Below are positions 1 to 13,100 of a DNA stretch of 64,000 bases, piece by piece. The position numbers and the translations under genes are program-made. The stretch is taken from contig NC_079879.1 in assembly GCF_029227915.1 (NCBI RefSeq), positions 27,408,501 to 27,472,500 on the forward strand, written 5' to 3'. Position 1 is the stretch's first letter. Every line of letters starts with the position of its first letter. Under the pieces are notes generated by a model that saw nothing but the letters and a program-made list of their open reading frames with translations, searched no databases and was not told where the DNA came from. Origin of the DNA: Hydractinia symbiolongicarpus (Eukaryota; Cnidaria; Hydrozoa; Anthoathecata; Hydractiniidae).

Positions 1-1760
1 GTACATGCGTTCCTATGGCTCTTCATTGTTTTACAATATCGGAAGAAAGGAGGTAAAAAAGTTTGATAGAGACGAAAACGTGTTTTCTCCAGTTTTTTAA
101 CTTTCTTCTTATCAATTTCTTTCAAATTTTCAGGAAACGTTAATAATAATAAAATACAACTTATGTATACTTTTCGTTAAAAACAAAGCATGGCAAGAAA
201 AGCTATCACGAAAGAACCTGTTTTCTCCTTAAGCTTAAGGGAAATTTTTTTAAAAAAAATTTTTTTTGCTTATGAAAAAAAAACAGATTTTTTTAATGGT
301 GAAATTTTTATGCTTAAATTGTTTCTGGAAGTATTTTTATTCATAAATAAACAATGTTTACTCATTAATAATTTTTGGATTGAAGTATGATCTATACCAA
401 TGAATGTTTTCGATTCAGTGTCCCTACTCTTTAATGGGTCAATCATGTCACAAAACAAATGGGGACCAATTGAGAAAAGTTGTCTAAGTTTTTGTTTTCA
501 GTCATATTCACTTATAAAATCTAAACAGGTGCACAGAAGAAAAAAATATTTGAATGAAGTTCATTACCATTCTCAAAATAAAACCTGCAAGCAGCGTGCC
601 TAAACTGATTGTTACTATGGTGACTTAGCGAAGTCATGCGGCAAGTTGTTTATCATTGAAAATTTGTAAAGCTCTTTTTCTTGTGTTCATTTTTTCGCGT
701 AGTAGTCATACTTACATTTTGACTTTCTTTTGCATAACCAGAAAACTTTGCGTAGGAGAGTGGGTTTAAAATCCAGCTAAATAATATATCCCAAATGGTT
801 TTTCGATTTTTTTTATTTTGATAACTCTGACGAAAGTTAATTGTCTTGGTAACTCAGTAAAAACACACTTATTAAAAGAGAATATTGTATTATGACACAA
901 TTTTTTGCATACAACATCATTCACAAGAAACGCAATTTGTAAATTCGGGATGCCGGATGATAAATAATCAAAGTAGGCAGGACAGATAACACAAGTTGCC
1001 AATAATCATAACAAGGTAATCACACCAAAATGCTTGCCCACGGCAAAGAGGGTAATTACCCAAGGGTATGCACGTTATGGTTGCCCTTCACAATATTATG
1101 TCCTCATTGATCATGTGTTGTGAATGGTTTCCAAGGCATGACCCAAATCTCTTCATGCAAGAATTACATTCTCATTTTCTCCATTCACGAGGTACATTAC
1201 ACTACTGATACATTCATTTATCTATTACTACTAATTGTTAACTTCATTATTTATTTACTTTGTTAATTATTTGCTATGTTTATTTATTGTCATGCATGAA
1301 GGATATTTATTTCTCTTTCTTCTTCAATCATGAAGGTACACTTTCACTTCACTCTAAACAGATAATAACACATGGTGCATTTCTGCACCCAATAAACATG
1401 TGCTATCAAATAATCATGAACTAAAGGTAGCATGTCCAAGTTGGTCCGGTATTGCCGCAGCGTGCGTTACCACATAATATAATATAAGGATTCATAAAAT
1501 GGTGTGCCTCGCGGTAATGATAATAAATGATAATAATATCAAGTAATAATAAGATACACAAGCCAGCCTTGCACATGCATTTGTCCAAATTTTTCACATT
1601 CAACTTTTCACATTCTTCTGTAAGTGTTGAAAATCGTAATGTTTTGTTCATAAGGTTTTATTCTATAGCGACTTTCGAATACTGCATAGAATATATATGT
1701 TTTTAGACTGGACTATTTTGAATTTAAGTGTGTTAACAAAAGTAGTGAATTATATTATTA
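1..1760. other. gene-free AT-rich flank
   Basis: No exon with convincing splice sites or recognisable protein similarity is seen on either strand. Short open frames here are of chance length and low-complexity composition. No RNA gene was recognised. Confidence 0.6.
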
Positions 1761-3069
1761 CAGTACCGCTATCAGGAAGCCTAACATCGTGATCGTGTAT
1801 CATGCGCGACACCCACGATCCACGATCCTATCGTGTCTGTCATGATTATAAAAATATTAGATAATAGATCCCGAAACTATTGTGGTGATCATGTTCATCG
1901 CGATGGATCATGAAAACCACGATAGTTTCGCGATGGAAATCACGATTCATTTATGCAAATTTCTGTTTTTCTTTGATTTGCAAAAGCTCTCCTAAATTAT
2001 TAGAGTTGCGAAATACGAATAATATAAGAAGGCTAACACAAATGTTTTTTTAGAAGCCTATTTAATTGATTTGTTTTTACTTATGGCTGCACTAATTATT
2101 ATAGATATGGTTAAAGGAATACGGCGAATTTATATCTTGCGCTCAGTAGCTTTTTAGTACCTTTAAAATTCAAGCTTTTTAACTTTAAGCTTTTTATAGT
2201 CGTTTTTTGAAAAATTAAACTTGAAAAAATAACTAAAACAAAATAATTAAAACATAAAAAAATCATTAACAAAACAGAATATTATTTTCAGTAATGATTT
2301 TCATGATCCATTGCTAGCGTTGTTATCAGCCACCGTTCAACTTCGTAACTTTATTTACATTAAATATTTTTAGTTGCACAAGTAGTAACAAAGTTTAATA
2401 ACTTAAATACTAAAACACTCAAGATTTTTCGGACAAGTGTTTTAATTCCCGGCCGTGAACGTGAACATTGATAGAACATACCCTTCAAGTGTTCCCCACG
2501 CTGAAATTAACAATTTCTGTGGGGTGTACAGGAGTTTTTTTTTTTTAAAGTTCTAAGATTTTAAAGATTTAAGATCGCACGCGTGGTAACTTTGATTTTT
2601 CGCCTGCGTAAAATTTTAATTTCCCGCTTAAATTTTTTTCTCTTTAAAATGGCTATAAGCATTTAATAATTTTTGTTTTGAAAAAATATAGTTTCTACAA
2701 GTGAATGAAAACTAGTCAAGAATAAAACCTATCGCGGACATATATTTTGATTGAGATTTTTAAGATGTGAAGAGGTCGTTAAACTTCAGCAAATGTAAAC
2801 TGACTAAAAAGAGAATACGGTGATCTTTTTTTAATTGCTTTTGATTTAAATTGTTATTAAAGCAATAAAAATTATATAGCATTTCAGTGAAACAATTGCA
2901 TCGTGACGAACACGATTTTATTTTTTATATGATCGTTAAACTCATGATGCATCGTGACACGATAGATCGCATCTCCCACTATGGCATTATTTCATCTTTG
3001 AGCACAAAGATCGTGGGTGTCGCGCATGATAGACAATACACGATGTTAGGTTTCCTGATAGCGGTACTG
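1761..3069. mobile_element. TA-flanked inverted-repeat DNA transposon, non-autonomous
   Basis: The two ends are inverted copies of each other over roughly 65 bp. The left end begins CAGTACCGCTATCAGGAAGC at 1761. The right end, read from 3069 on the opposite strand, begins CAGTACCGCTATCAGGAAAC. Both ends then share a block containing ATCATGCGCGACACCCACGA. The ends are flanked by TA (1759-1760 and 3070-3071), as expected for a Tc1/mariner-type TA target duplication. The 1.3-kb interior has further imperfect ATCGTG/CACGAT palindromes but no transposase frame, so it looks like an internally deleted or MITE-like copy. The superfamily assignment rests only on the TA and the CAGT terminus. Confidence 0.65.
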
Positions 3070-3071
3070 TA

Positions 3072-3472
3072 CTAGTATTTAGGCCCGTGGAAAAATCCAT
3101 TATAGATACCGAATAAAAAAACAGCGAAATTCATTGTTCTTTTCGTCAATGTGTTTTGTTGTTAATTTCATTCAAGGGAGAATAAATAAAACCAATATGT
3201 TTTTCATATAACAGTAGACAATAGACACAGGTTTAAGCGAATATTAAAAATTAATTAGCCATGACTTTTGTGTAATAAATAATAAATACATTATTGCACA
3301 AAGGTTTTTATGAGAACAATAAAATAAATTAACCATGACTTTTTTAAAACACAAATTTTGATTCAATTTGAAAAGAACACAAAAGACAGAATAAAAATAA
3401 AAGTTTAGCAAAAGTGACATTCTGTTGCGGCTGATTCTTAAGAAAAAACAACACATCCACTTTGCCTGTTGC

Positions 3473-3517
<45 letters not shown>

Positions 3518-3543
3518 CACTTAGCGTATTATTATATAGATAA
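3072..3543 (+). repeat. hairpin-headed, GACA-tailed interspersed repeat
   Basis: It starts ACTAG...CCCGTGGAAAAATCC and ends in a (GACA)n run at 3473-3517 followed by TATTATTATATAGA. This is the same architecture as the three units at 16828-17319. The head hairpin is degraded here. It directly abuts the right end of the inverted-repeat element. Family unknown. Confidence 0.5.
3473..3517. repeat. (GACA)n microsatellite
   Basis: About 11 tandem copies of the tetranucleotide GACA, forming the tail of the interspersed repeat around it. Confidence 0.95.
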
Positions 3544-4101
3544 GAACACCAAATCAAAATTATTATTTTTTATCTTTAACTTATTTTAGACAGTTAACAA
3601 ATGCAATAACAACTGATTACCCCATGCTGTACTAAAAATATTGCCCTCAGACATTGCGCTGACCTCACAAGCTCATTCAACACTTAGGCCTTGGGCGATA
3701 CCTTCCAGTACATAATCGGTTATTATTGTATTAATCCTACTTCTTATTAATCCTGCTATCTTTTTATCACAACAACTTTGCTACCATTGACAAACATCAA
3801 TTTCCTATTCATATAACATAAAGCCTTCTGTGTCTATACGCTATAAAGAAAATATGATCCTTATGAACAAACTCAATATTGAATAAAAGTGTTGAAATTT
3901 GAGTAAAAAAAGCACTTTTTTTTCTCTAATTTATAATTAGCTCTATGAGGGACTAATACTTTATGTACTGGCATAATTATGCTATACCCGCTAACTTTTT
4001 CTGTACTACAGGCTATAATTTGCCTTCCCTGACTGAAAAAGGTGTAGCAAAAGAAATTTTTCTTTACACCCAAATTTATATTTTTTAGCCCTTAGAGAAT
4101 A

Positions 4102-7100
4102 ATGAATGAATCAGATGATGAAGATCTCTTCGCACCACAATTTTTACAAAACCATAAAAAAGTTATAAACGAAAAATCAAAGATTTCTTTGGCATCTTTA
4201 TTAAACGAGAAGAACAAAGAAAGCAGTATAAAAAAAGCATCTGAGGATATTCTTCACTTGGAAAATCAATTTGGAGGTAAAACATTAAAGTGGTTAGCAA
4301 ATTAGCAACTTGAAAAGTCAAACCTTAATGTCATTTTTATTAATTGATTACAAAGAGAAATGTTGACTACCATGTCATCAATTAGGAATTTCCCTTATCA
4401 ATGTTTGAGAGACTAATGTTTTCCTTTTTTCTTGATTATTGCTGTAAAATAAAAGTAAAAAAAAAAATAAGTATTTAAAACAGATCTTAAGAAGCTTAAA
4501 TATACATTAACTTTAGTTACATAAGTTGATTATCTGCGTTCTCTGGTATTTCTGTGCCACTGACACCCAGTCAAAAATGTGTTGCAAATCGATTATGTAT
4601 TTCTAATACAAGCTCTGGTATATAGAACTGTTTTGTTATAGCAAGCCAGATGTATCCAGCAATACGCAATAGTACTTGTTTTCACAATGTGGTAGCTAGG
4701 CAATAAATTTATAATTTGCGAGTACATGTGTGAGTACAAGTTGAAAAACGAAAATCTATTGCCACATTATGAACAGCTCCATGGCATATTTTTTCGTGAA
4801 GTTACTTATTTATAAGTATCTTATAAATTAATGTATTGAAAGTGTGGGAAGAATGATTCTAAAGGTGTTGTGCTAATAATGGTTTAGAAGGTTGATAAAT
4901 TTGCACGTATATACCTTGAACAAATTTTTTGTTACTTTTTTATTATTTTAGAGCCGCTAATTGTAAATAGATTTATATTGATAAGACTATTGACACAAAA
5001 CTTTGTGTAAAAACATATATACAAGCAAATTTAGAAAATGGAAATAATATGGTAAAATTGTAACAACACAAAATTCCTTTACTTGTTACGTTTTTGTCAC
5101 TTTCAAACCATTTTAAATACAAATTTTGTTTAAAAGTACCTTTGATAGTAACAACATTCACAAACTAAATTGTTACCTCTTATCATTAAAGGCTCATACA
5201 ACCATGAAAATCAGTATTTATATCAGTATCAGTAAGATGCCCTTTTCCCCCAATGTTTCCTAAACTGGTGAGGCATAATAAGAGCACAGGGAGCATTTGT
5301 ATCATTTTTGATTTTTACATCCATAGCTTTTTTACAATTCTATCACTAAAGGATATTTATAGTCTTCGTGTTGCCTATTAAGTATCTTTAGAAGGATCTC
5401 AGCATTGTGTATGTGAAGAAAAAAAAACTTGACAAAAGACGACTAATCAAGTAACTCATGATTTAAATGTCAAAAATGTCAAGAAAATGGCGTATTATGT
5501 TACATCGAGACCTTTTACCCATGTGCTAAAAACTGTATTAAAAACATGTTGTTAAACATTTAATTTGTAATATTTTTTTAACCGTCTGAAAAATGTATTC
5601 CTTTTAATCAAAATTGTGTGCATATTCAATCGTAGAAGCAGATCTACTTAACCTGGAACGAGAAATAGAGGATGATGCAAACATTCTTGAAGCTTCCCAG
5701 ATATCGCAGGATCTTGATTACTCACAAGATGTACCAGAAGAAAACGTTTTCCAAAACTTTGATGATAAACAAGAAAGCAATTTAAAACAGGTATCAGTGG
5801 TGTGAATTTTCTTAACTTAGTGTAAACACACTACTAGTAAATCTTTTAACTTTAGTTGACGTCACAATTTCAAAATGATTTTCCAGACACATTTCCTGGT
5901 GTAAAGATCTTTGTTTATCCAGTAGAATCATTTGAATTAAAGTCTTATGTTAATGTGATAGTTAAATTTGTAATGGGCCCAGAAGAACTGGAGGATGCTG
6001 AAATTGAAGAAATGGATAATCCAAATTTTCTTTATGATATTCTCAATGCTTGTGAGTGTAATAGTTTTTTTATTAAATCTATGTTGATACACTGGTGTTT
6101 AAAACAATAGTAGCTATCATCCAAGTTATGGAAAGGAGGCACCAGAAAAAAAGTAAAATGTTGGATGACACATTGAAGATTTCAGCAGTATCAGGGTTCG
6201 ATATAAAGTGATTCGTGTTAAGTTTTTGAAATATAGGTGTCTAGATTGGCGGAAAATGCATTGTGGCCAATTTATGTTGGTGTTGGATTTATTGAAAAAA
6301 ACCCTATTTTTGCAGTGTTATATTCTTTTTCGTTTATGTTCAATAGCTAGTTGAAGCTGGCATTGAGGTTACATGCTAACACTTTAAGCCCTGACGTTTC
6401 GTTGATTTACGATCAAATCAGCATCCCCATTTGGAACTATGCCACAGGAACCTGACACCCCGAAGAGCCAGACAAGTCTAAACGGATTCGCATTATATTC
6501 AACTAAACTGCGGGAAAGTGCGCACCAACGCAACTATATATGATAGCCAGAACGAGGGAGAACCTCAATTGCCTTATGACAAAGTCGTAACTTTCAAGCG
6601 AACTCTCCTTCTTTTGAAGAAACAAATAAACAAACCAATGTCACTTCTGAGAAATGATTTTCAAGTAATTGTTAAGTACTGAAAACAAGATACAACAGGA
6701 TCTATTCAAAGTTCGTTGGATTGGAATGATGAAACACAAAAAAATCGTTTAAAAGATGTTAACCTAATATTCCCTTGAGAATGTTTTAAAAATAAATCAT
6801 CGTTTAAATTTATTAGTTTGTTGTTAAACATTATACAAAAATTATACACAAATTAGACAAGTATCGTAATACATCACATTTCACCTGCAAAATCACATCT
6901 AGCACATAGTTTTCTTTAGCTTGTGGCTGGTGTAACAAAACATCCAGCAATTACTCTTTTGTCAAAAATTGAAAAATGGCTGCTCAAATAATTTTAGTTT
7001 GTTTGTTGAGAAATGATGATCATCTGTTGTTTTAAGACATAATTCCACATTCTGGAAGATGCATTAAAAAGCAAGTGTCACTAAGTCAATAACGTTTTGT

Positions 7101-10100
7101 CGAAATTTTTTGTAAATATCAATTTTTTAATTTTAACTTTTGGAAAGTTGTGATTAAAATCAAAAATCTGTTGCATCTGCAACAGTGAGATGCTGAAACA
7201 TACAAGTGTTTATGTTCGTTATGTTTTTATCTTTTAAATTTTCTAATCACTACAGGTGTACCTGTTAATGGAAAATTTTCAAGTGAAGTTTGCAAGTGTT
7301 TTTGGAAAGTTACGTATGGTTGTAATGACTATAAAACATCCCAGAGTGCACTTCGTGTTTTAACAAATTATCTCTTGAATAATGTAAGTTCTATCATTTT
7401 TCATGTTATTATTTTGTCCATCATCAAATAGTTTTATACTTTTTAACATTTATTACTGACATGTGTTAAGATTTATTTTTATGCTTGTCCACCTGCAAAC
7501 TATGTCCTTAAACAAAAAAAGGCACTGCTACCTCTAACAGCGGGTTGTGGGAGGGACCAAAGTGGCATTATCTCTAAAATAATAGCCATTGTTTGGGTTT
7601 TCCTGAGACTCTCTGCACATATGAAAGTATTTTTTTGAAGTTTTTTTACAAAACAATTTTTAGTGTTCCTCACACTAAACATTTTTTAAACATTTTGCCA
7701 TGTTGGTTGATCAAGTAATGAAAGTTATTGAAAGAGTGATTGATAAGTTACTTAGAGAAACAATTGATATAGATAAGATGCAATTTGGTTTTGTTCCAGG
7801 GCGTGGCACTACAGATCCAATATTTTTACTCAGACAACTTCAGGAAAAGTATTTAGGAAAGAGAAAGAATTTCTATTTTGCCTTTGTAGATTTAGAGAAA
7901 GCTTTTGATAGAGTGCCACGTAAAGTTATTTGGTGGGCTATGAAAAAATTAGGTGTGGATGAGTGGCTAGTTACGATGGTACAGTCTATGTACAGCAATG
8001 CTAGAAGTCGTGTCAGGATTAACGATTCACTTAGTGATGAATTTAGTGTGAATGTTGGTGTACATCAGGGTTCTGTACTTAGTCCTTTGTTGTTTGTTCT
8101 AGTCTTAGAAGCGCTGTCGATGAATTTCAGAACAGGTTGTCCATGGGAGTTATTGTATGCAGATGATTTGGTTCTCATAGCAGAGTCGATGGAAGAATTA
8201 GTTGAAAAGTTTGAGAAGTGGAAGAAAGGACTAGAAGAGCTAAGGGTGAACACATCAAAGTCTAAAGTCATGATTAGTAGCATTGCAGCCAAGTGTGACC
8301 TTGTAGTTGGAAAGTGGCCTTGTGGAGTTTGCAGGAAAGGGGTTGGTAGTAACTAAATTTTTTGTCAGACTTGCAAGCATTGGGTACATAAGAAGTGCAG
8401 TAGTATTGGTGGAAGGTTAGGACCAGACATCCAGTTTGTATGCAATGTGCAAAGGTGAGATTATAGAGAATGAAGTATTTCCAGCATTTCATTGCAAAGC
8501 GACCTGCAAATGCTCACTGTTGTGTTTCAGAATGATCCTGATATTTGGCTACCTTCATTTCAAGATTTTATTGATGTTTTGTTATTCTTTGGAGCTGATG
8601 TCACTGTTTTAATTCCTGAAACCTCACCACCTCATCTCCTCACCTACAGAACAGTTAAAAAAAACAATCAAGAAAATATATCTGTTCACTCTAACACGAC
8701 TAGAAAATCTTTCAACACCAACTTGCATAATTTCACGTCGTTTGTGAAACTGCTCACAATATACATTCAGACATTCCCATTGCGTTACGGTATTGATGAA
8801 TTGAATTCTATGCTTCTTCTGAGTTTTCTTTTCAATGTCGAAAAAGTTTTGCAAGTTGCATTGTGGGATATAAAAGTTTTAATTGGTGCATTGTTGGATG
8901 CATACAGTGCAACGCAATGGAAGGAAGAGGTGATTTTATTTATTTATTTTGTTATAGTTTTATTCTTGTTGTTAATCATCATTGCGTTTCTTCTGTCTCT
9001 CAATTTTAAAATTTCTTGTACATGTCTCTACCCGAACAAGAAACTACTTTTTAAAGAGTGTTGTCATAAAATGCTTTTAATTTTATATCGAATGATATAA
9101 AAAAACTCATTTTAAAAATTATTGAATTAAACTTAATTTTAAAAACTTTGCAAGACTTAAATCAGTCTTGAAAAACCTGGAAAAACACCCACAAAAGCTT
9201 ACTTCTTTAAAATCAAGATGGATGTTTTTGTCTTTTTAATGTCAAATTGACATTTCTGGTAAACCATCAAACCGGTTTACAAATAACTACTTGTGTTTTT
9301 CCCTTTTCATTTTTTTTATGACTTCTTATGATCTTATACTTGCACCTTGATGTTTTGTTATTAGTTAATTAGCTTTATTTTCCCAGGAGAATATAAAGTG
9401 TTGCCATGACAATCTTTTTTTCAAGTTGATTGAAATTTTGCAGGATATTTTCCTCTTTTAAAAACAATTATACCTTATATTTCTTTTTGTAAATTATGAT
9501 GTCATATTAAGAAATAGTAAATATCACTTATTTTAGAACTGTTACGTGACATTCAATTTTTATCAATCTGTACGTAATATAGACATGAATTCCATGTAAC
9601 AATCGTTTGATAGTCCCAGGCCTCCTAAATGTTGCGCTTTGGTATGTAACTAAATATTAAGGGTAGTTCTGTATAGGCCTTATATACGTACTCGCAAAAT
9701 TTTATTAAAAACTGTTGTTTAGGTCCCAAGTTAGGGTTCGAGAAAAAAAATAGGGAGCCTACGACGAGAAAATGAGTGCCAGCACAGTTCTAAAATATCT
9801 GGTAATATCTCGGTCTTCTTATGAAGAAGCTCTTATGAAAATACTTATGCATGCTTTAATGAAGAACAATTGTAAAAGTTTTTTGAATTCTAAACAAATA
9901 AAAAGTTTGTGTTATAGATGCATGCTATATGTACATCTGTTTCATCTATGGATATACATCACAGAAACTTGTTGCAAATTGTGGAAGCTATACCTCCGAC
10001 ACGTCGTGGTGTACATTTTCAACAACAGCTGGCCTACCTTCTTGTGAATTTGATCCTCAAAAAAACTACGATAGAGGCTGCAGAAATTATCTTAGTAAGT

Positions 10101-13100
10101 GTTAACCAAATTCACTGAGGCTCTTAAAAAGTTCTGGAACAAATTTTGATCCAAATTTTTGTCATTTATTCATCTCAAGCAGCTACACGATTTTTATCCT
10201 CATCCCCAACTTTGATTCCCGATTCTGCTATTTTAATTACTTTCGTGCGCAATAATTTGTGTCAAAGAACAAGTTAGAGGCTTTTTACCCTACCGAAAAA
10301 AATACCTAATACCGAAATACTGAATATGTATTAAATATATATTAAAAAATGCAAAATCGGTTTTTTTCTTTGTAAAATCTTGTGATTGATTACATGTTTA
10401 AGTCAGTTATGCATTTTTAGCCTCGTCACGTGATGTCATTACTGCAGTATATTCGTATAGATGAAAACACAGATTATTTTGAGTTATTTTCTGCGTGCTC
10501 TATGCTGTCAAGTGTTTTGTGTGTTGATGATGTGGCGTCATCAGAAAAGGTTTGTAATTTTCTGTCATTCAACATCGGCATCGAAATACTTGGTCAATAG
10601 GCTGTTAAGCGAACTTACACTCATTTGATAGTTTAAAGTTGCTTAGAGAACCATTTGCGCAGGATGCTCTAAATTAATCAACTGACAGCGGTAACAGTTC
10701 AAATTTCGGTCCTGCAGATATCATCGCTTTTGGTAGCCATTGCTCTTGACTCAGGGGCGTAGACAGAAAAAAATAACCTTAGTCGAACCATAGACCCGCA
10801 GGGTCAACATCGCACCACAGCTGCGGTAATAACCAACTGGGTGTTTGAGGGGCGTTGTGAGCCTCCCAACGGGTCCGGAAGCCAACGCTTTTTTACGCCC
10901 TTTAAGCACTGAAACGCTATAAAACCGACTCTCTGACGTACGCGATAGACGTTAAGTATTGATCAAATTGATCGAAGAAGGGGAATAAATGAAAACATAA
11001 AATACATTAAAATCTTTATCATCAAGGGTGTAATCAAACCAGCAATAAGACAACGCAACACCATCATAATGTTTTTAATAGATTGAAAGTTATTAAAGCA
11101 ATAATTAAAATGTTCATTCTTCTTTTTCATATTTAGCACCAAAATAAAGTTTTCTGCAGATTAGAAGTCACCATGCATGATTACCTCATAAACGCTAGTA
11201 CTCCTTACTCTCACTACCTATATCATCTGGAAGTTTTTTGTCAACATATTAATTTCAGGGAATCATTTTAATTTAGACGAATTTATCCAACATTGCTTCA
11301 AAACTAGGAAGCCTTCATGCGAGCATAAAAGAATGTCAAGGTCGTTATCTTGATAGAACTAAGGTAATGTTGATCAGTACGTATGTTTTTATAATTATGT
11401 AGGTAACCTAGGGCAGAATATTTGAAAAGATGCATAAATCACTTTTTTGTTATGCGATAAAGATCAAATATTTGTTCACACGTAATCATCTTGGTTATTA
11501 ATTTTTGCTACTCAATTATGTTCAAGGTTATAAATGATAGCCGACTCAAAGAGGAAAATGATTTTTGTATGTAGTTAAAAGATTCTTTTGAAGTTTTTTA
11601 TTTTCTTTTTCTTTTTTGTCTTCCAAGTTTTTAGATCAATGTCTTGTGATCACAAAAAAGCAAACAGCAAACTTGAGAAATTTGTAGTTTTGTAAAAGAG
11701 ATCGCATTTGTAGAAGAGGGGTCATTTTTTTTTCGTGTCTATTAAACCTTCAAATTTTATTTTTTCTTAATAATTTTTATAGCATTATATAGGTAATCAT
11801 ATAGGCTTTCTAAAAATATCTACATTAATATATCAAAATAAAGTTTTGGTGAATTAAAAGCATTTTAAAATATCACACCTTTTTTGTATACTCACGCCTT
11901 AATCCAGACAAAACCTGCTCTCTTGTTATAAAATATAATCTAATAGCTGAAATATCTAATAGTAAAAGGTCTTAAAGATAATTAACTCCTATATATACGG
12001 TGGCACCCGAGGGCCAAAATATGCTGATATCAGCAGCAAATATCTGAAAATCATAAGGCAAAGCCACATTTTTTCAAAATTACCCAGAGTTCCTCGACGT
12101 TGTCCGTCATTTTGGCTAGCGCTGAAACTTGTGACTGAGACGCGGTTGCTTGAAACTAAAGACATGCAAAGAAATGCCATGAGTAGTGCAAGGGAAAGAA
12201 GAGGAATTCTTAAGTAATTTTTTTTCATTAGATTTGCAAGAATTTGGGGTACCCCACAATGAGAAGTAAAGAATAGAAACGCCTTTCCGATGTCTGATGA
12301 TGAGGGATGGTCACATCTGGATAATATTTATTTTGTGATTTTAAGCTACCTAGCCAGTACCATGCCAGCACTCCAGGGCACATTTGTTATTAAATAATTA
12401 AGTGATAAAGTACAAGAGCTAAATATATTACTTTAATGTAGCTAGCTACACAAAAGGTTTTTCAAGACATTTTGTCATTTTAAATAAAAATAGCTAGGTA
12501 GTTATTTGGACCTCCCATAGCAGTGAACATTCAAGACTTGAGTATATAGCTAGTTAGGTATGCAAGACATTGCATGTTGATAAACATGTTTCCACAACAA
12601 ATTGAAACCTATATTTCATAAATAAATTTCTGCATATATAAATAATTTTGTAGATTTTCAGTTTTCTTTTATGAAATAACAAAATTTGGGAGAGTATAGC
12701 CAAAAGTAATATTTGCTTGGGAAGACCTGGGAAGACCTAAAGTCTTCAGGTTAAGACTTAGCGTAAACTGTTTCACATGGAGGACACTTATTGTAATGTA
12801 TTACAAATCCAGTGGAGCGCTTATAGCATTAAGGGTATACTATCTTTTTCATAAACCAACATTGACAGGACTTATGATAAAGATAAAGCCTATTGTTGCT
12901 TCTGCAAAGCAGTTGTTTAGCATTTTTCATTTTGCATAAAAAGTTCCTGTGAATATTCAAAAATTAATTGTGAGTGGCACCAGACTGGGCGATTAGTGCA
13001 AAGTAAACGTGTGGCAGATCCAGGTAGACAAAAAAAAAACTTTCTAACCACTTTGTATTTACACGGCATAAAATTTACATTGTGTAATTTGTGTAGCTGG

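Noticed and set aside
2887-3075. 62-codon frame
   Set aside because: It lies across the right inverted repeat of the TA-flanked element, with palindromic sequence driving the open frame.
10752-10905. Possible MITE with AGGGGCGTA-like ends
   Set aside because: The inverted match is under 10 bp and imperfect, with no target duplication.
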